Notes: generated by a model not told the origin, from the sequence alone. Numbered from the stretch's first letter, positions 15,369 through 23,161 are shown. The stretch: DNA of 27,516 nucleotides from Desulfobulbus sp. (GCA_030600525.1 JAUVLX010000008.1:1-27516); one strand, 5' to 3'. A program made the numbers and translations.

Positions 15369-15704
15369 TTAGCTTCAGCCGCTTTTGCCAACTGGCTTTT
15401 TCACATGTTCTTTCGTCTTGTCTATTGCTTTTCCTGTTTCTTCTTTGGTTGCATCTGTGGTGGAGTCGACGGCTTTGTCGACCGTTTCATTTACGTGTTT
15501 TTCAGCGCTCCCGGCGCTAGTTTTATCACCACCTCAGCCACTCGTTCCTGCAGGTTTGTGGACGTCGCTAGCGCTCCCGGCGCTAGGTTTGGCTCCTCAG
15601 CCACTACCTGCGGCATGTGCATTTGGTATCGAAACACCTCCTGCACTGATCAGCCCGGCTACGCTGAGCCCGGCAAGCAGTTTGTGGAGTTCTTTTTTCT
15701 TCAT
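15369..15704 (-). CDS. Three-selenocysteine peptide, SbtA-like thio/seleno-oxazole RiPP precursor candidate
   Basis: A 112-codon frame with three in-frame TGA codons read here as selenocysteine (U). ATG at 15704 follows AGGGAGGA (15716-15709), and TAA at 15369 ends it, giving 111 residues. It begins MKKKELHKLLAGLSVAGLIS...PNAHA, a leader or signal-like segment with an AHA-type cleavage site. The core has AAGSG-U36-GAKPSAGSAS, then KPAGTSG-U57-GGDKTSAGSA. A Lys/Glu-rich helical stretch (about 67-103) and PVGKSG-U110-S complete it. All three U residues follow Ser-Gly, no other stop type interrupts the frame, and each UGA has a downstream hairpin. From memory this resembles the NCBI 'SbtA/selenobiotic' radical-SAM-modified precursor family; the maturase is not in the window. 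A nonsense-ridden pseudogene is the main alternative. Confidence 0.8.
15504..15518 (-). promoter_or_regulatory. Putative bacterial SECIS hairpin for the second UGA (U57)
   Basis: In the mRNA AGCGC-CGGGA-GCGCT forms a 5-bp GC-rich stem whose loop starts 20 bases after the UGA at 15536-15534. It carries the same 17-base sequence as the first element and also encodes SAGSA. Confidence 0.68.
15568..15586 (-). promoter_or_regulatory. Putative bacterial SECIS hairpin for the first UGA (U36)
   Basis: In the mRNA CTAGCGC-CGGGA-GCGCTAG forms a perfect 7-bp stem with a 5-base loop that starts 17 bases after the UGA at 15599-15597. A G at the second loop position and the 16-37 base spacing fit the general bacterial SECIS description. 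It overlaps the codons for SAGSAS. Confidence 0.7.
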
Positions 15705-15860
15705 AACATCCTCCCTGAAAGGAAATTGATGAGGAGAAAAACAGAAAGAGTTTACCTATAGCTCATTGCTTTTCCATAGGGTCAGTATATTTGAATTTCA
15801 AAAGAAGTCAAGAGCGTGTCAGTGGAAGCAAGTAGACGGGGTGACCGGTAGTGGCGATTT

Positions 15861-16337
15861 TCATGTGATTCGTTTGTATTTGGTGATTCTATAGTTAGTG
15901 GGGCCAAGAGAGTAAGCCATCCCGACAGCTTTGAATCTTTTGGTAGGGATTTCAGGGAAAAAAGTGTCCCCTTCAAAGTCTTGTTCAATGAGGGTGATTA
16001 AGAGCGTGTCTGCTTTGTCTATGCCTTCTTTATAGAGCTGTGCGCCACCGACAATGAAAACACGGGTGTCTTTTGTACATAAGGACAAGGCCTGTTGTAG
16101 TGTGGGGACAAAAAGACAGCCATCAACCAGACCTTTTTTTCTGCCGGTGATGATAATATTTTGTCTGCCAGGGAGGGGGCGACCGATAGACTCGAAGGTC
16201 TTACGACCCATGATGATGGGGTGACCCATGGTGACATGTTTAAAAAAATACTGCTCAGATGGAAGGTGCCAAGGGATAGAGTTCTTGTTGCCAATGACAT
16301 GGGATGCAGTCATGGCTGCAATGATGATTATTTCCAA
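15861..16337 (-). CDS. folA: Dihydrofolate reductase
   Basis: NADPH-dependent reduction of dihydrofolate to tetrahydrofolate in the cytosol. I take the TTG at 16337 as start, giving 158 residues and beginning MEIIIIAAMTASHVIGNKNSIPWHLP, in register with the family. The longer frame to 16421 adds 28 residues that match nothing expected. PWHLPSE places a catalytic acid at Glu28, where most bacterial enzymes have Asp and vertebrates Glu. HPIIMGRKTFESIGRPLPGR is the NADPH-binding block, and VFIVGGAQLYKEG is the GG-hinge block. It is divergent from the ketopantoate-reductase-family gene; the longer alternative starts would overlap its leader. The start is somewhat uncertain, the product is not. 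Confidence 0.93.
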   Translation of the reverse strand: MEIIIIAAMTASHVIGNKNSIPWHLPSEQYFFKHVTMGHPIIMGRKTFESIGRPLPGRQNIIITGRKKGLVDGCLFVPTLQQALSLCTKDTRVFIVGGAQLYKEGIDKADTLLITLIEQDFEGDTFFPEIPTKRFKAVGMAYSLGPTNYRITKYKRIT

Positions 16338-16457
16338 AAGAATACCTAATTGAGCAAAAGGGAAATGAGCGCTTGCAAATATTTTGTGATCCATTTTAAG
16401 GTGCTTCTGTTTTTTGAGCAAGCAAAGCTAACCAAATTTGATGCAGAGGAATGTGTT

Positions 16458-17405
16458 ATGCGATTTTTAATATATGGAGCTGGGGCTTTGGGACAGGCCA
16501 TTGGCTGTATGCTGGCTACCGACGGACACCAAGTTGACCTGGTGCTGCGAGAGCGTTTTAAAAAAGTTCTTGAAACAAAAGGACTTAAGGTAACCGGTAT
16601 TTTTGGTGACTATGAGGTTGCTCCAGGTACGTTGAATCTGGTGACGAGTTTGAGTGGTCTTGACGGGAGTCCATATGAGTATGTCCTTATTACGACCAAG
16701 GCATATGATACAGAAGGTGCCGTGAAAGAGATCTCCAACCTCCAGGGATTTCATGGCGCGGTTGTCTCCATGCAAAACGGATGTGGGAATGTGGAACAGG
16801 TCGAAGCCGCATTCGGCCTTGAGCGAACGCTGGGGGCAAGGGTAATAACAGGGTTTGAAATTGAGCGTCCGGGCAGTGTCCGGATAACCGTCTCGGCCGA
16901 TGATGTACATGTGGGGGGATGCCAACAGGGACATATCCCTGAGACAGCGGTTCGGTTTGCAGAGGCAGTCGATAAGGCTGGCCTGCCGTGTTGTGCAGTG
17001 GATGATATTTATAAGGACCTGTTTGCAAAGCTCTTGTATAACTGTGCCCTTAATCCTTTGGGAGCGATATTGGGGGTACACTATGGTGCGTTGTCTGACA
17101 GTGTCGATTGCAGGGGTATCATGGACAGCGTGATTAAGGAGACCTTTATGGTCATCGATGCGATGGGATTTGCGACCCACTGGCAGGGGCCGGAAGTTTA
17201 TAAGGATGTTTTTTATGGTAAACTGGTTCCGGTGACCTATGATCACCGACCTTCAATGTTGCAGGATATTGAGCATGAAAAGCCAACCGAAGTGGAAGCA
17301 CTGATCGGTTATGTGGCTGCACAGGGTAAAAAACGAGGAGTGGCAACGCCTACCTGCGATGTCCTTGCTGCACTTGTTCGTTTTAAAGAAAAGCAAGCAC
17401 GTTAA
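16458..17405 (+). CDS. 2-dehydropantoate 2-reductase family (ketopantoate reductase)
   Basis: Probably NADPH-dependent reduction of ketopantoate to pantoate for coenzyme A synthesis, though the PanE/ApbA family includes members with other substrates. ATG at 16458, preceded by AGAGGA with 7-base spacing, gives 315 residues. The dinucleotide-binding motif is YGAGALGQAIG (residues 6-16), a YVLITTKAYDT block follows, VSMQNGCGNVE resembles the family SLQNGxG, and the conserved catalytic Lys and Asn fall in LFAKLLYNCALNPLGAI. The frame extends to 16350 but without a convincing start. It is a single-gene unit with a strong terminator downstream. Confidence 0.85.
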   Translation: MRFLIYGAGALGQAIGCMLATDGHQVDLVLRERFKKVLETKGLKVTGIFGDYEVAPGTLNLVTSLSGLDGSPYEYVLITTKAYDTEGAVKEISNLQGFHGAVVSMQNGCGNVEQVEAAFGLERTLGARVITGFEIERPGSVRITVSADDVHVGGCQQGHIPETAVRFAEAVDKAGLPCCAVDDIYKDLFAKLLYNCALNPLGAILGVHYGALSDSVDCRGIMDSVIKETFMVIDAMGFATHWQGPEVYKDVFYGKLVPVTYDHRPSMLQDIEHEKPTEVEALIGYVAAQGKKRGVATPTCDVLAALVRFKEKQAR

Positions 17406-17489
17406 ATAAAGAGCAGTCGGACAAGGCTATTGCGGCAATGCAGCCTTGAGATGATTGTTTGGTCGGATTGGAAAGAGGGGACAATAAAA

Positions 17490-17530
17490 AAAGACGCTTC
17501 GCTTGCCTATGATGCAAGGGAAGCGTCTTT
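17490..17530. terminator. Bidirectional terminator between the ketopantoate reductase gene and recA
   Basis: AAAGACGCTTCgCTTGC (17490-17506) pairs with GCAAGgGAAGCGTCTTT (17514-17530), a 17-base arm stem with a single central mismatch and a short loop. It is flanked by an A-run on the left (17485-17492) and a shorter T-run on the right. It would serve both converging genes. Confidence 0.87.
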
Positions 17531-17558
17531 GGATAAGAAGATAACAAAAAAGGCAGTA

Positions 17559-18617
17559 TTAGTTCTTGGGAGGCTCTTTTGTCGGTTCTTTCGCCTCATT
17601 AATTTGGGGCGCCATACCAAGACCAAGACGTAATTTAGTATCAATGTCCGCGAGCATGTCTGGATGCTCTTTGAGAAACTTTTTGGCGTTTTCACGTCCT
17701 TGACCAATCCGTTCGTCCTGGTAGGAGTACCAAGCACCGCTTTTATCGACCAGATCATGTTCAACACCGAGATCAAGAATATCACCTGTTTTAGATATCC
17801 CTTCTCCATAGATCATATCAAATTCAGCAAGTTTAAAAGGTGGAGCGACTTTGTTTTTGACCACCTTGACCTTGGTCCGGTTACCGACAACCTCCAGGCC
17901 GTCTTTGATTTGGGTCATCCTTCTAATATCGATCCGGATGGAACTATAAAATTTAAGGGCATTACCACCGGTTGTGGTTTCAGGGTTGCCAAACATAACT
18001 CCAATTTTCATCCGTATCTGGTTGATGAAGATGAGGACAGTATTGGCTTTTTTCAGGACGCCTGCAAATTTTCGCATGGCATGAGACATGAGTCTGGCCT
18101 GTAGGCCGACATGTTGGTCTCCCACGTTGCCATCAATTTCGGCACGTGGCACCAGTGCGGCCACCGAGTCTATGACAATGACGTCAATACCACCACTTCG
18201 CATCAGAATTTCGGTAATCTCAAGGGCTTGTTCGCCAAAGTCAGGCTGAGAGATCAATAAGTTGTCTACATCGACACCTAAACGCTCTGCATAGTTTGTG
18301 TCAAGGGCATGTTCCGCATCGATAAATGCCGCATTGCCTCCCAGCTTTTGTGCCTGGGCAATAACGTGGAGGGCAAGTGTTGTTTTTCCTGAAGATTCCG
18401 GCCCGTAAATTTCTGTTATCCTTCCCCGGGGAAACCCTCCAACCCCTAGCGCAAGATCTATAGAGAGGACCCCAGTGGGGATAGCAGGAATGTTTTCCCG
18501 TTCGTCAGATCCAAGGCGCATGATAGCACCTTTACCGAACTGACGCTGTATCTGAACCATTGCATTATCAACACTTTTTAATCTGCCTTCAGCAGCAGTT
18601 TCCTTGGACACAGCCAT
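17559..18617 (-). CDS. recA: Recombinase RecA
   Basis: ATP-dependent strand-exchange protein for homologous recombination, and co-protease for LexA-type repressors. It has 352 residues, normal length. Walker A is GPESSGKT (residues 72-79), followed by the blocks FIDAEHALD, IVIDSVAALVPRAEIDG (Walker B), and the L2 loop FINQIRMKIGVMFGNPETTTGGNALKFY. The C-terminal tail is acidic and Glu/Pro/Lys rich (NEAKEPTKEPPKN). ATG at 18617 has AAGGAGAT close upstream. It follows cinA after 23 bases, so it is probably co-transcribed, an arrangement also known in other bacteria. No SOS box could be pinned down by eye. Confidence 0.98.
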   Translation of the reverse strand: MAVSKETAAEGRLKSVDNAMVQIQRQFGKGAIMRLGSDERENIPAIPTGVLSIDLALGVGGFPRGRITEIYGPESSGKTTLALHVIAQAQKLGGNAAFIDAEHALDTNYAERLGVDVDNLLISQPDFGEQALEITEILMRSGGIDVIVIDSVAALVPRAEIDGNVGDQHVGLQARLMSHAMRKFAGVLKKANTVLIFINQIRMKIGVMFGNPETTTGGNALKFYSSIRIDIRRMTQIKDGLEVVGNRTKVKVVKNKVAPPFKLAEFDMIYGEGISKTGDILDLGVEHDLVDKSGAWYSYQDERIGQGRENAKKFLKEHPDMLADIDTKLRLGLGMAPQINEAKEPTKEPPKN

Positions 18618-18640
18618 GCGATCTCCTTAGCGTAGTTGTT

Positions 18641-19885
18641 TCAATTTTCGAGAAGAGCTTGGCGTACAGTATCAAGAGCTGTGTACGCTGTTTTATCTTG
18701 AATCTGAGTACGGTTTCCAGTGAATTGATACAATGTCTCTGTCACCTTGTTGTTGTGAAAAAGACCGATATACACTGTCCCGACAGGTTTTTCATCCGAT
18801 CCGCCTCCAGGTCCGGCAATGCCGGTAACGGATACGGCGGTGCTGCATTTGAGTTTTGCAGCCAGTCTTGCTGCCATGGCTCTGGCTGTCTGCGGGCTGA
18901 CCGCTCCGTAGTTCTTAAGCAGCGCCTGGTCAACGTTGAGCAGCGTTTGTTTGAGAGCATTGGAATAAGCAATAACACCACCGGCAAACCATTGTGAGCT
19001 GCCTGCCACCTGGGTTAATTTGGAGCTGACCAATCCGCCTGTGCAGGATTCAGCCACACAGAGCAAGGCATTCCTGCCGCTTTTCAGCATGCAATTCCCA
19101 ACAATTTCAGCCAAAGACTGCTCACCTGTACCATAGAGGTAATTTCCTAGAGATGACCGTATGGCCTCATCAGTCGCAGAAAAAAGTTTTGCGGAAGTCT
19201 TTTGGTCATTTGTTGTGATAGTTAAGCTCACATGCACTTCACAGCCAACCGGATAATAGCCGATCTGGATAGATTCTGTTTCTTCCAGGTTGACCAGACG
19301 TGCATTGATTTCAGTTTCCGGCAGGCCAAAGGTCCGATATAACTGCTGACAAACATGTTTGTTGGGTTGTGGGTACCACTCTTCCAGTGCTGGCAGGACT
19401 TTGTCTGTGAGGAGATGCTCCATCTGGGGAGGTACACCGGGAAGAAAAAACAGGGGCTTGGCTGCGTAGGGAAGCAGGTACCCTGCCATTCGGTAGGTCT
19501 CGTCGAGAATTGTCGCGTTTTCAGGAAGCCATGCAAGCTTTTCTACAGCAGCGCGTTTGCAGGCGTTCATATTTGTTAGCCGTTTTTCTATATTAGCAAC
19601 AATCTGGCTGTGCAGTACTCCTTTGAGCTGGAGTGACTCGATAATAGCTTGAGTGGTGAGGTCGTCAGTTGTGCAGCCAAGACCGCCAGTGATGATGACA
19701 AAGTCCGCCTGTTCAAGACTCTGTTTTATTGTTGGGCCTATAAGCTCAAATGAGTCACCAATGGTATGAATGGATCTGACAACATGGCCAGCTGCATGGA
19801 GCTTCTGTGCCGCATATCCACTGGTGGTATTGTTGATCCTGCCTGTTGTCAGCTCGTCGCCGATGGCAATTATTTCCCCTATCAT
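18641..19885 (-). CDS. cinA: CinA: competence/damage-inducible protein with NMN deamidase domain
   Basis: A two-domain protein of 414 residues. The N-terminal molybdopterin-binding-like domain (about 1-170) carries EIIAIGDELTTGRINNTTSGY and ITGGLGCTTDDLT, and acts as an ADP-ribose pyrophosphatase in characterised relatives. The C-terminal CinA/PncC domain (about 250-410), with LLCVAESCTGGLVSSKLTQVAGSS, GGVIAYSNALKQTLL and SVTGIAGPGGGSDEKPVGTVYIG, hydrolyses NMN to NaMN. It is thus linked to pyridine-nucleotide salvage. ATG at 19885 is preceded by AAGGAGAAG. It is upstream of recA and downstream of mtaB on the same strand, an operon-like order. Confidence 0.95.
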   Translation of the reverse strand: MIGEIIAIGDELTTGRINNTTSGYAAQKLHAAGHVVRSIHTIGDSFELIGPTIKQSLEQADFVIITGGLGCTTDDLTTQAIIESLQLKGVLHSQIVANIEKRLTNMNACKRAAVEKLAWLPENATILDETYRMAGYLLPYAAKPLFFLPGVPPQMEHLLTDKVLPALEEWYPQPNKHVCQQLYRTFGLPETEINARLVNLEETESIQIGYYPVGCEVHVSLTITTNDQKTSAKLFSATDEAIRSSLGNYLYGTGEQSLAEIVGNCMLKSGRNALLCVAESCTGGLVSSKLTQVAGSSQWFAGGVIAYSNALKQTLLNVDQALLKNYGAVSPQTARAMAARLAAKLKCSTAVSVTGIAGPGGGSDEKPVGTVYIGLFHNNKVTETLYQFTGNRTQIQDKTAYTALDTVRQALLEN

Positions 19886-19918
19886 CTGTTTCTTCTCCTT
19901 TTTTAAACAGGGGGCACT

Positions 19919-21253
19919 TTACTTGTTAACCTGTTTTTCCTCAAGCAACTCTTCAGTAATCTTGCCGATTGGTTGCCCTTGATCAAAACCAGTAAAGCTA
20001 ACAGGTACCACTTGGTGGATGAGGTTGGTGGGACCTGAAAAAAGGAGGGGAATATAATTCTCAGAAAAGCCCTGTAAAAGGCTGCTCCCTTTACGTAGCC
20101 GCTCCACGAGGACCTGGCATTGGGTACCAAGCTGGCGTTTGTGAAAGTTATGCCGTAGTTGTTCGTCTAGTTCGCGTAACCGCTTTACCCGTTTATTTTT
20201 TACAGGTCCTGGTATTTGATCCCGAAAGGAGGCTGCCAGGGTACCTTGGCGTTTGGAGTAGGGGAATACGTGCAGGTAGCTGATTGGGAGATCATGTATG
20301 AATCGGTAGGTGTTGTCAGCCTCGGAATCGGTCTCACCAGGGAACCCGCCAAGGATGTCACAACCGATAGCCGCATGTGGTATGGCTGTATGGATAGACT
20401 GGACAGCTTTCCGGAAAGTGGCTGTTGTGTATTGGCGGTACATGCGCCGTAACACGTTGTCGTCACCACTTTGAAGCGGGATATGGAGATGTGGCATGAA
20501 GTTGTTGTGGCTCACCACCAGGTTCAGTAACTGATCGTTTACTTCGGTGGGTTCGATGGAGCTTAACCGAATCCGCATTGTAGGAAATTGTGTACAGAGA
20601 CGATCAAGTAAAGAATAGACGTTTTCCCCTTCATCAAGGTCAAGACCATATTTACCGATGTTTATCCCGGTGATTACCACCTCCCGGTATCCTTCTTCCT
20701 CAAAAATGGCTACCTGACGAAGGAGTGCCGCTATTTTCACGCTTCTGCTCGGCCCTCTGGTGTAGGGAACGATACAGTACGTACAGAAATTATTGCATCC
20801 ATCCTGGACACGCAGGTAGGCACGGGTGCGCCCTGCAAAGCGTTTGACCGGTAACTCGCAGATATTCTCTTGATGGCTGATTTTTCCCATGAGTACGACC
20901 AGATTAGGAGCCGTTTCTTTGAGGGCAGTGTCCACGATGAGGTGTTTATAGTCATTGCCAACCATACAACCTTTGTCGCCGACAATGTCCAGGACAGTTG
21001 CTGGATCCATCTGGACGTAACATCCGGTAACAATGATTCTTGCTTCGAGGTTGGTTTGCAGGGCACGGCGAATAAGCTGGCGAGACTGCTGCCCGGCTTT
21101 AGCTGTTACTGTGCAGGTATTGATGACATAAATATCTGCCTTGTTTGTAAAAGGCACCAATGTACAGCCAGCTTCCTGAAAGCCGGTGGCAAAAGAGGCT
21201 GATTCAAATTGATTGACCTTGCATCCAAGGGTGGTGATGGCAATTTTTTTCAT
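19919..21253 (-). CDS. mtaB: tRNA t6A37 methylthiotransferase MtaB
   Basis: Radical-SAM methylthiotransferase that converts N6-threonylcarbamoyladenosine at tRNA position 37 to ms2t6A. From ATG at 21253 it has 444 residues; a TTG 6 bases upstream is an alternative. The N-terminal UPF0004 domain holds three Cys for the auxiliary cluster: Cys11 (TLGCKVNQ), Cys47 (NTCTVT) and Cys78 (VTGCYVQ). The radical-SAM CxxxCxxC is DGCNNFCTYC (Cys153, 157, 160). A TRAM domain closes the protein (about 370-430). The MtaB-type start KIAITTLGCKVNQFES and PYTRGPSRS distinguish it from MiaB and RimO. It lies 23 bases downstream of mnmA, another tRNA sulfur enzyme. Confidence 0.94.
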   Translation of the reverse strand: MKKIAITTLGCKVNQFESASFATGFQEAGCTLVPFTNKADIYVINTCTVTAKAGQQSRQLIRRALQTNLEARIIVTGCYVQMDPATVLDIVGDKGCMVGNDYKHLIVDTALKETAPNLVVLMGKISHQENICELPVKRFAGRTRAYLRVQDGCNNFCTYCIVPYTRGPSRSVKIAALLRQVAIFEEEGYREVVITGINIGKYGLDLDEGENVYSLLDRLCTQFPTMRIRLSSIEPTEVNDQLLNLVVSHNNFMPHLHIPLQSGDDNVLRRMYRQYTTATFRKAVQSIHTAIPHAAIGCDILGGFPGETDSEADNTYRFIHDLPISYLHVFPYSKRQGTLAASFRDQIPGPVKNKRVKRLRELDEQLRHNFHKRQLGTQCQVLVERLRKGSSLLQGFSENYIPLLFSGPTNLIHQVVPVSFTGFDQGQPIGKITEELLEEKQVNK

Positions 21254-21276
21254 AAACAAGAGGGAACAGTTGATCT

Positions 21277-22323
21277 TTATTGTTGATATTTCTCTATTAT
21301 ACCGCTGCCGATCAACTTGTCACCATCATAAAATGCAGCATACTGACCAGGAGTGATTGCACGTTGAGGTTTTGTAAAAACGATTCTGCCTCGCTTGTGG
21401 CCTGCTAGCGTTAACTTAGCCCTGACAGGGGTATGGCGAGAACGGATTTGGACAACACCCTGCCATGGGAAAAGAGCTGGCTTTCTGTGCCATTGCAGGG
21501 AATGAACCGTAAGAGTCTCGTGCAGCAGTTCTTCATTTTTGCCAATGACAATTTGATTGTTTGGCGCATCAATGGCGGTGACATACCACGGAGTTGCATC
21601 CGGTACCCCGAGCCCCCTACGTTGGCCAATGGTGTAACGCCAAATTCCTTGGTGGCTAGCGAGGCTGGTGCCGTTGGTAGAAATAATTTCACCGGGGTGT
21701 TCTTTTAGTCCTCGGGAAGAGAGAAAAGAATGAAGGTCACCGGGAAGAAAACAGACGTCCTGGCTTTCCTGACCTTGGAAGTCAAATCCCATGGATTTCG
21801 CTTTTTGATAGGTCTTTTGTTTGCTCCATTGACCAAGAGGAAAAATATGGTCATCGAGCTGGTGTGACTTGACCCGGCAGAGGAAGTAGGACTGGTCTTT
21901 TAAGGGGTCCGGTGATCTGGCGATTAACGACTGCCCTTGGCTGGCGATAATCTGCGCATAATGACCGGAAGCGGTTTTATCCACTCCGGCAGCCATCATG
22001 GCGCGCATAAATATACCGAATTTAATATATTGGTTACAATAAATACATGGGTTGGGCGTCATCCCTTGGCGATATGCAGAGAGAAAATATTTGATTACAG
22101 TATCTGTAAAATGGTTTGCCAGCTCAACAAACTGGAGCGGTATCTGTAGTGTTTCTGCCACTCTCGAAACCCTTTCTTGCTGAGCTTCCAGTTCTGGGAC
22201 AGGGAGAAGCATGAAAAAACCGTAAACGGCATATCCTTGCTCTTTGAGAAGAGCAGCAGCGACCGTAGAATCAACGCCTCCACTCATCGCCATACCGACT
22301 TTTGTTTTTTTGTTGTTGCCCAT
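21277..22323 (-). CDS. mnmA: tRNA-specific 2-thiouridylase MnmA
   Basis: Thiolates U34 in tRNA-Lys, -Glu and -Gln using sulfur passed from a cysteine desulfurase. It has 348 residues. The PP-loop is AMSGGVDSTVAA (residues 12-23), the catalytic Cys motif NPCIYCNQYIKFG is near 92-104, GHYAQI is near 120-125, and a second Cys is in DVCFLPGD near 190-197. C-terminal blocks YTIGQRRGLGV and FYDGDKLIGSGII complete the family signature. ATG at 22323 is the only good start; no obvious Shine-Dalgarno precedes it. It heads a minus-strand run with mtaB, cinA and recA. The sulfur donor IscS is not in the window. Confidence 0.96.
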   Translation of the reverse strand: MGNNKKTKVGMAMSGGVDSTVAAALLKEQGYAVYGFFMLLPVPELEAQQERVSRVAETLQIPLQFVELANHFTDTVIKYFLSAYRQGMTPNPCIYCNQYIKFGIFMRAMMAAGVDKTASGHYAQIIASQGQSLIARSPDPLKDQSYFLCRVKSHQLDDHIFPLGQWSKQKTYQKAKSMGFDFQGQESQDVCFLPGDLHSFLSSRGLKEHPGEIISTNGTSLASHQGIWRYTIGQRRGLGVPDATPWYVTAIDAPNNQIVIGKNEELLHETLTVHSLQWHRKPALFPWQGVVQIRSRHTPVRAKLTLAGHKRGRIVFTKPQRAITPGQYAAFYDGDKLIGSGIIEKYQQ

Positions 22324-22550
22324 ATTACAATGTTTTTTAGTGGAAATCCTATTTGTCTTCTGTGTATCAAGGGAAAGAAAGAAGGCGATACACTTAAGGT
22401 GGCAGGGTTGTAAGGGAAGAAACCGCTAGGGTGGAGGTACCGTATCGAGAGAAGAACCGTCAGAATACTTGGCGGTTACATAGATGCTGAACCGGTGCTA
22501 CAATAATACGGCACAGCTTACGCCATGGTGTCTGTGATAAGTGGTTTGGG

Positions 22551-22922
22551 TTAGAGCAGGGATCTGAGTACATCGCATTTACGACAAATACTCATTTTTT
22601 CTTTCCATGTCTTTTCTGCCGTACAATCACAAAGGGTACCGCTGAGAAACCAACAAAGATGACCGGCTTGAAATTCCCAGGCAGGACAATTTTTTTTCTG
22701 GTCACATTTTTTTTGGGTCCAGCAGTCCTTACGCTTATTCTGAGCTTTACCACGCTGGTTAACCAGCAAGAAATAGAGTTGCCTTTCCACATGGATCGGG
22801 ATTGAACGCCAGCCTTGCTCGTAACTTTGCACGGCCTTTAGTGACACTCCAAGGAGTGCAGCAAGCGTTTTTTGGGTTTTACCTAATTTAGCTCTAAATT
22901 GAATAAATGTTTCACGATCCAT
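22551..22922 (-). CDS. HTH regulator with C-terminal eight-cysteine (two-CW-like) domain
   Basis: A 123-residue protein in two parts. Residues 4-57 are a helix-turn-helix of the XRE type (KTQKTLAALLGVSLKAVQSYEQG). Residues 66-118 form a Cys-rich module with eight cysteines (67, 73, 79, 90, 98, 100, 113, 116). The order C-W-x5-C-x5-C-P-A-W, then LCWFLSGTLC and ICRKC, recalls the two-CW-type module known from some sensory proteins. It could bind a metal or an Fe-S cluster and act as a redox or metal sensor. The regulator's target is unknown; dgkA lies divergent across a 239-base intergenic region. The Cys-rich assignment is by pattern only. Confidence 0.78.
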   Translation of the reverse strand: MDRETFIQFRAKLGKTQKTLAALLGVSLKAVQSYEQGWRSIPIHVERQLYFLLVNQRGKAQNKRKDCWTQKKCDQKKNCPAWEFQAGHLCWFLSGTLCDCTAEKTWKEKMSICRKCDVLRSLL

Positions 22923-23161
22923 ATCTTTTCCTAACGTTCAATCTTAATGATTCTACCAATACCACAAGGTGCTGGAGGCAGCAATTTATTTCTTTCCTTG
23001 ATGAGGCAGCTTTTCAATAACCCTGATGCCCCATTAACGGAAGGAAAAAGTCATGTCCATCCACGTTGAGATTGTGTAGTTTGCAGCCAGGAAAGAGCAG
23101 TTGTCTGACCTTTGATTGTAACTTTCTTTTTTTAACACAATTACGAAGGTGATATTTTATA

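Noticed and set aside
15369..15704. Reading the selenopeptide locus as a pseudogene with three nonsense mutations
   Set aside because: All stops are TGA, all in Ser-Gly context, each with a SECIS-like hairpin at matching distance; no frameshift; strong RBS and intact leader. I keep it as the main alternative but rate it lower.
15327..15761. Plus-strand frames covering the selenopeptide gene (for example 15327-15761 and 15385-15729)
   Set aside because: They are antisense to the minus-strand gene, are hydrophobic and Ser/Cys rich without any family motif, have no Shine-Dalgarno, and run through the terminator and the gene's leader.
22324..22550. RNA gene or small ORF in the gap between the HTH gene and mnmA
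   Set aside because: A short AACCG/CGGTT pairing is visible, but no tRNA, riboswitch or coding pattern; nothing supportable.
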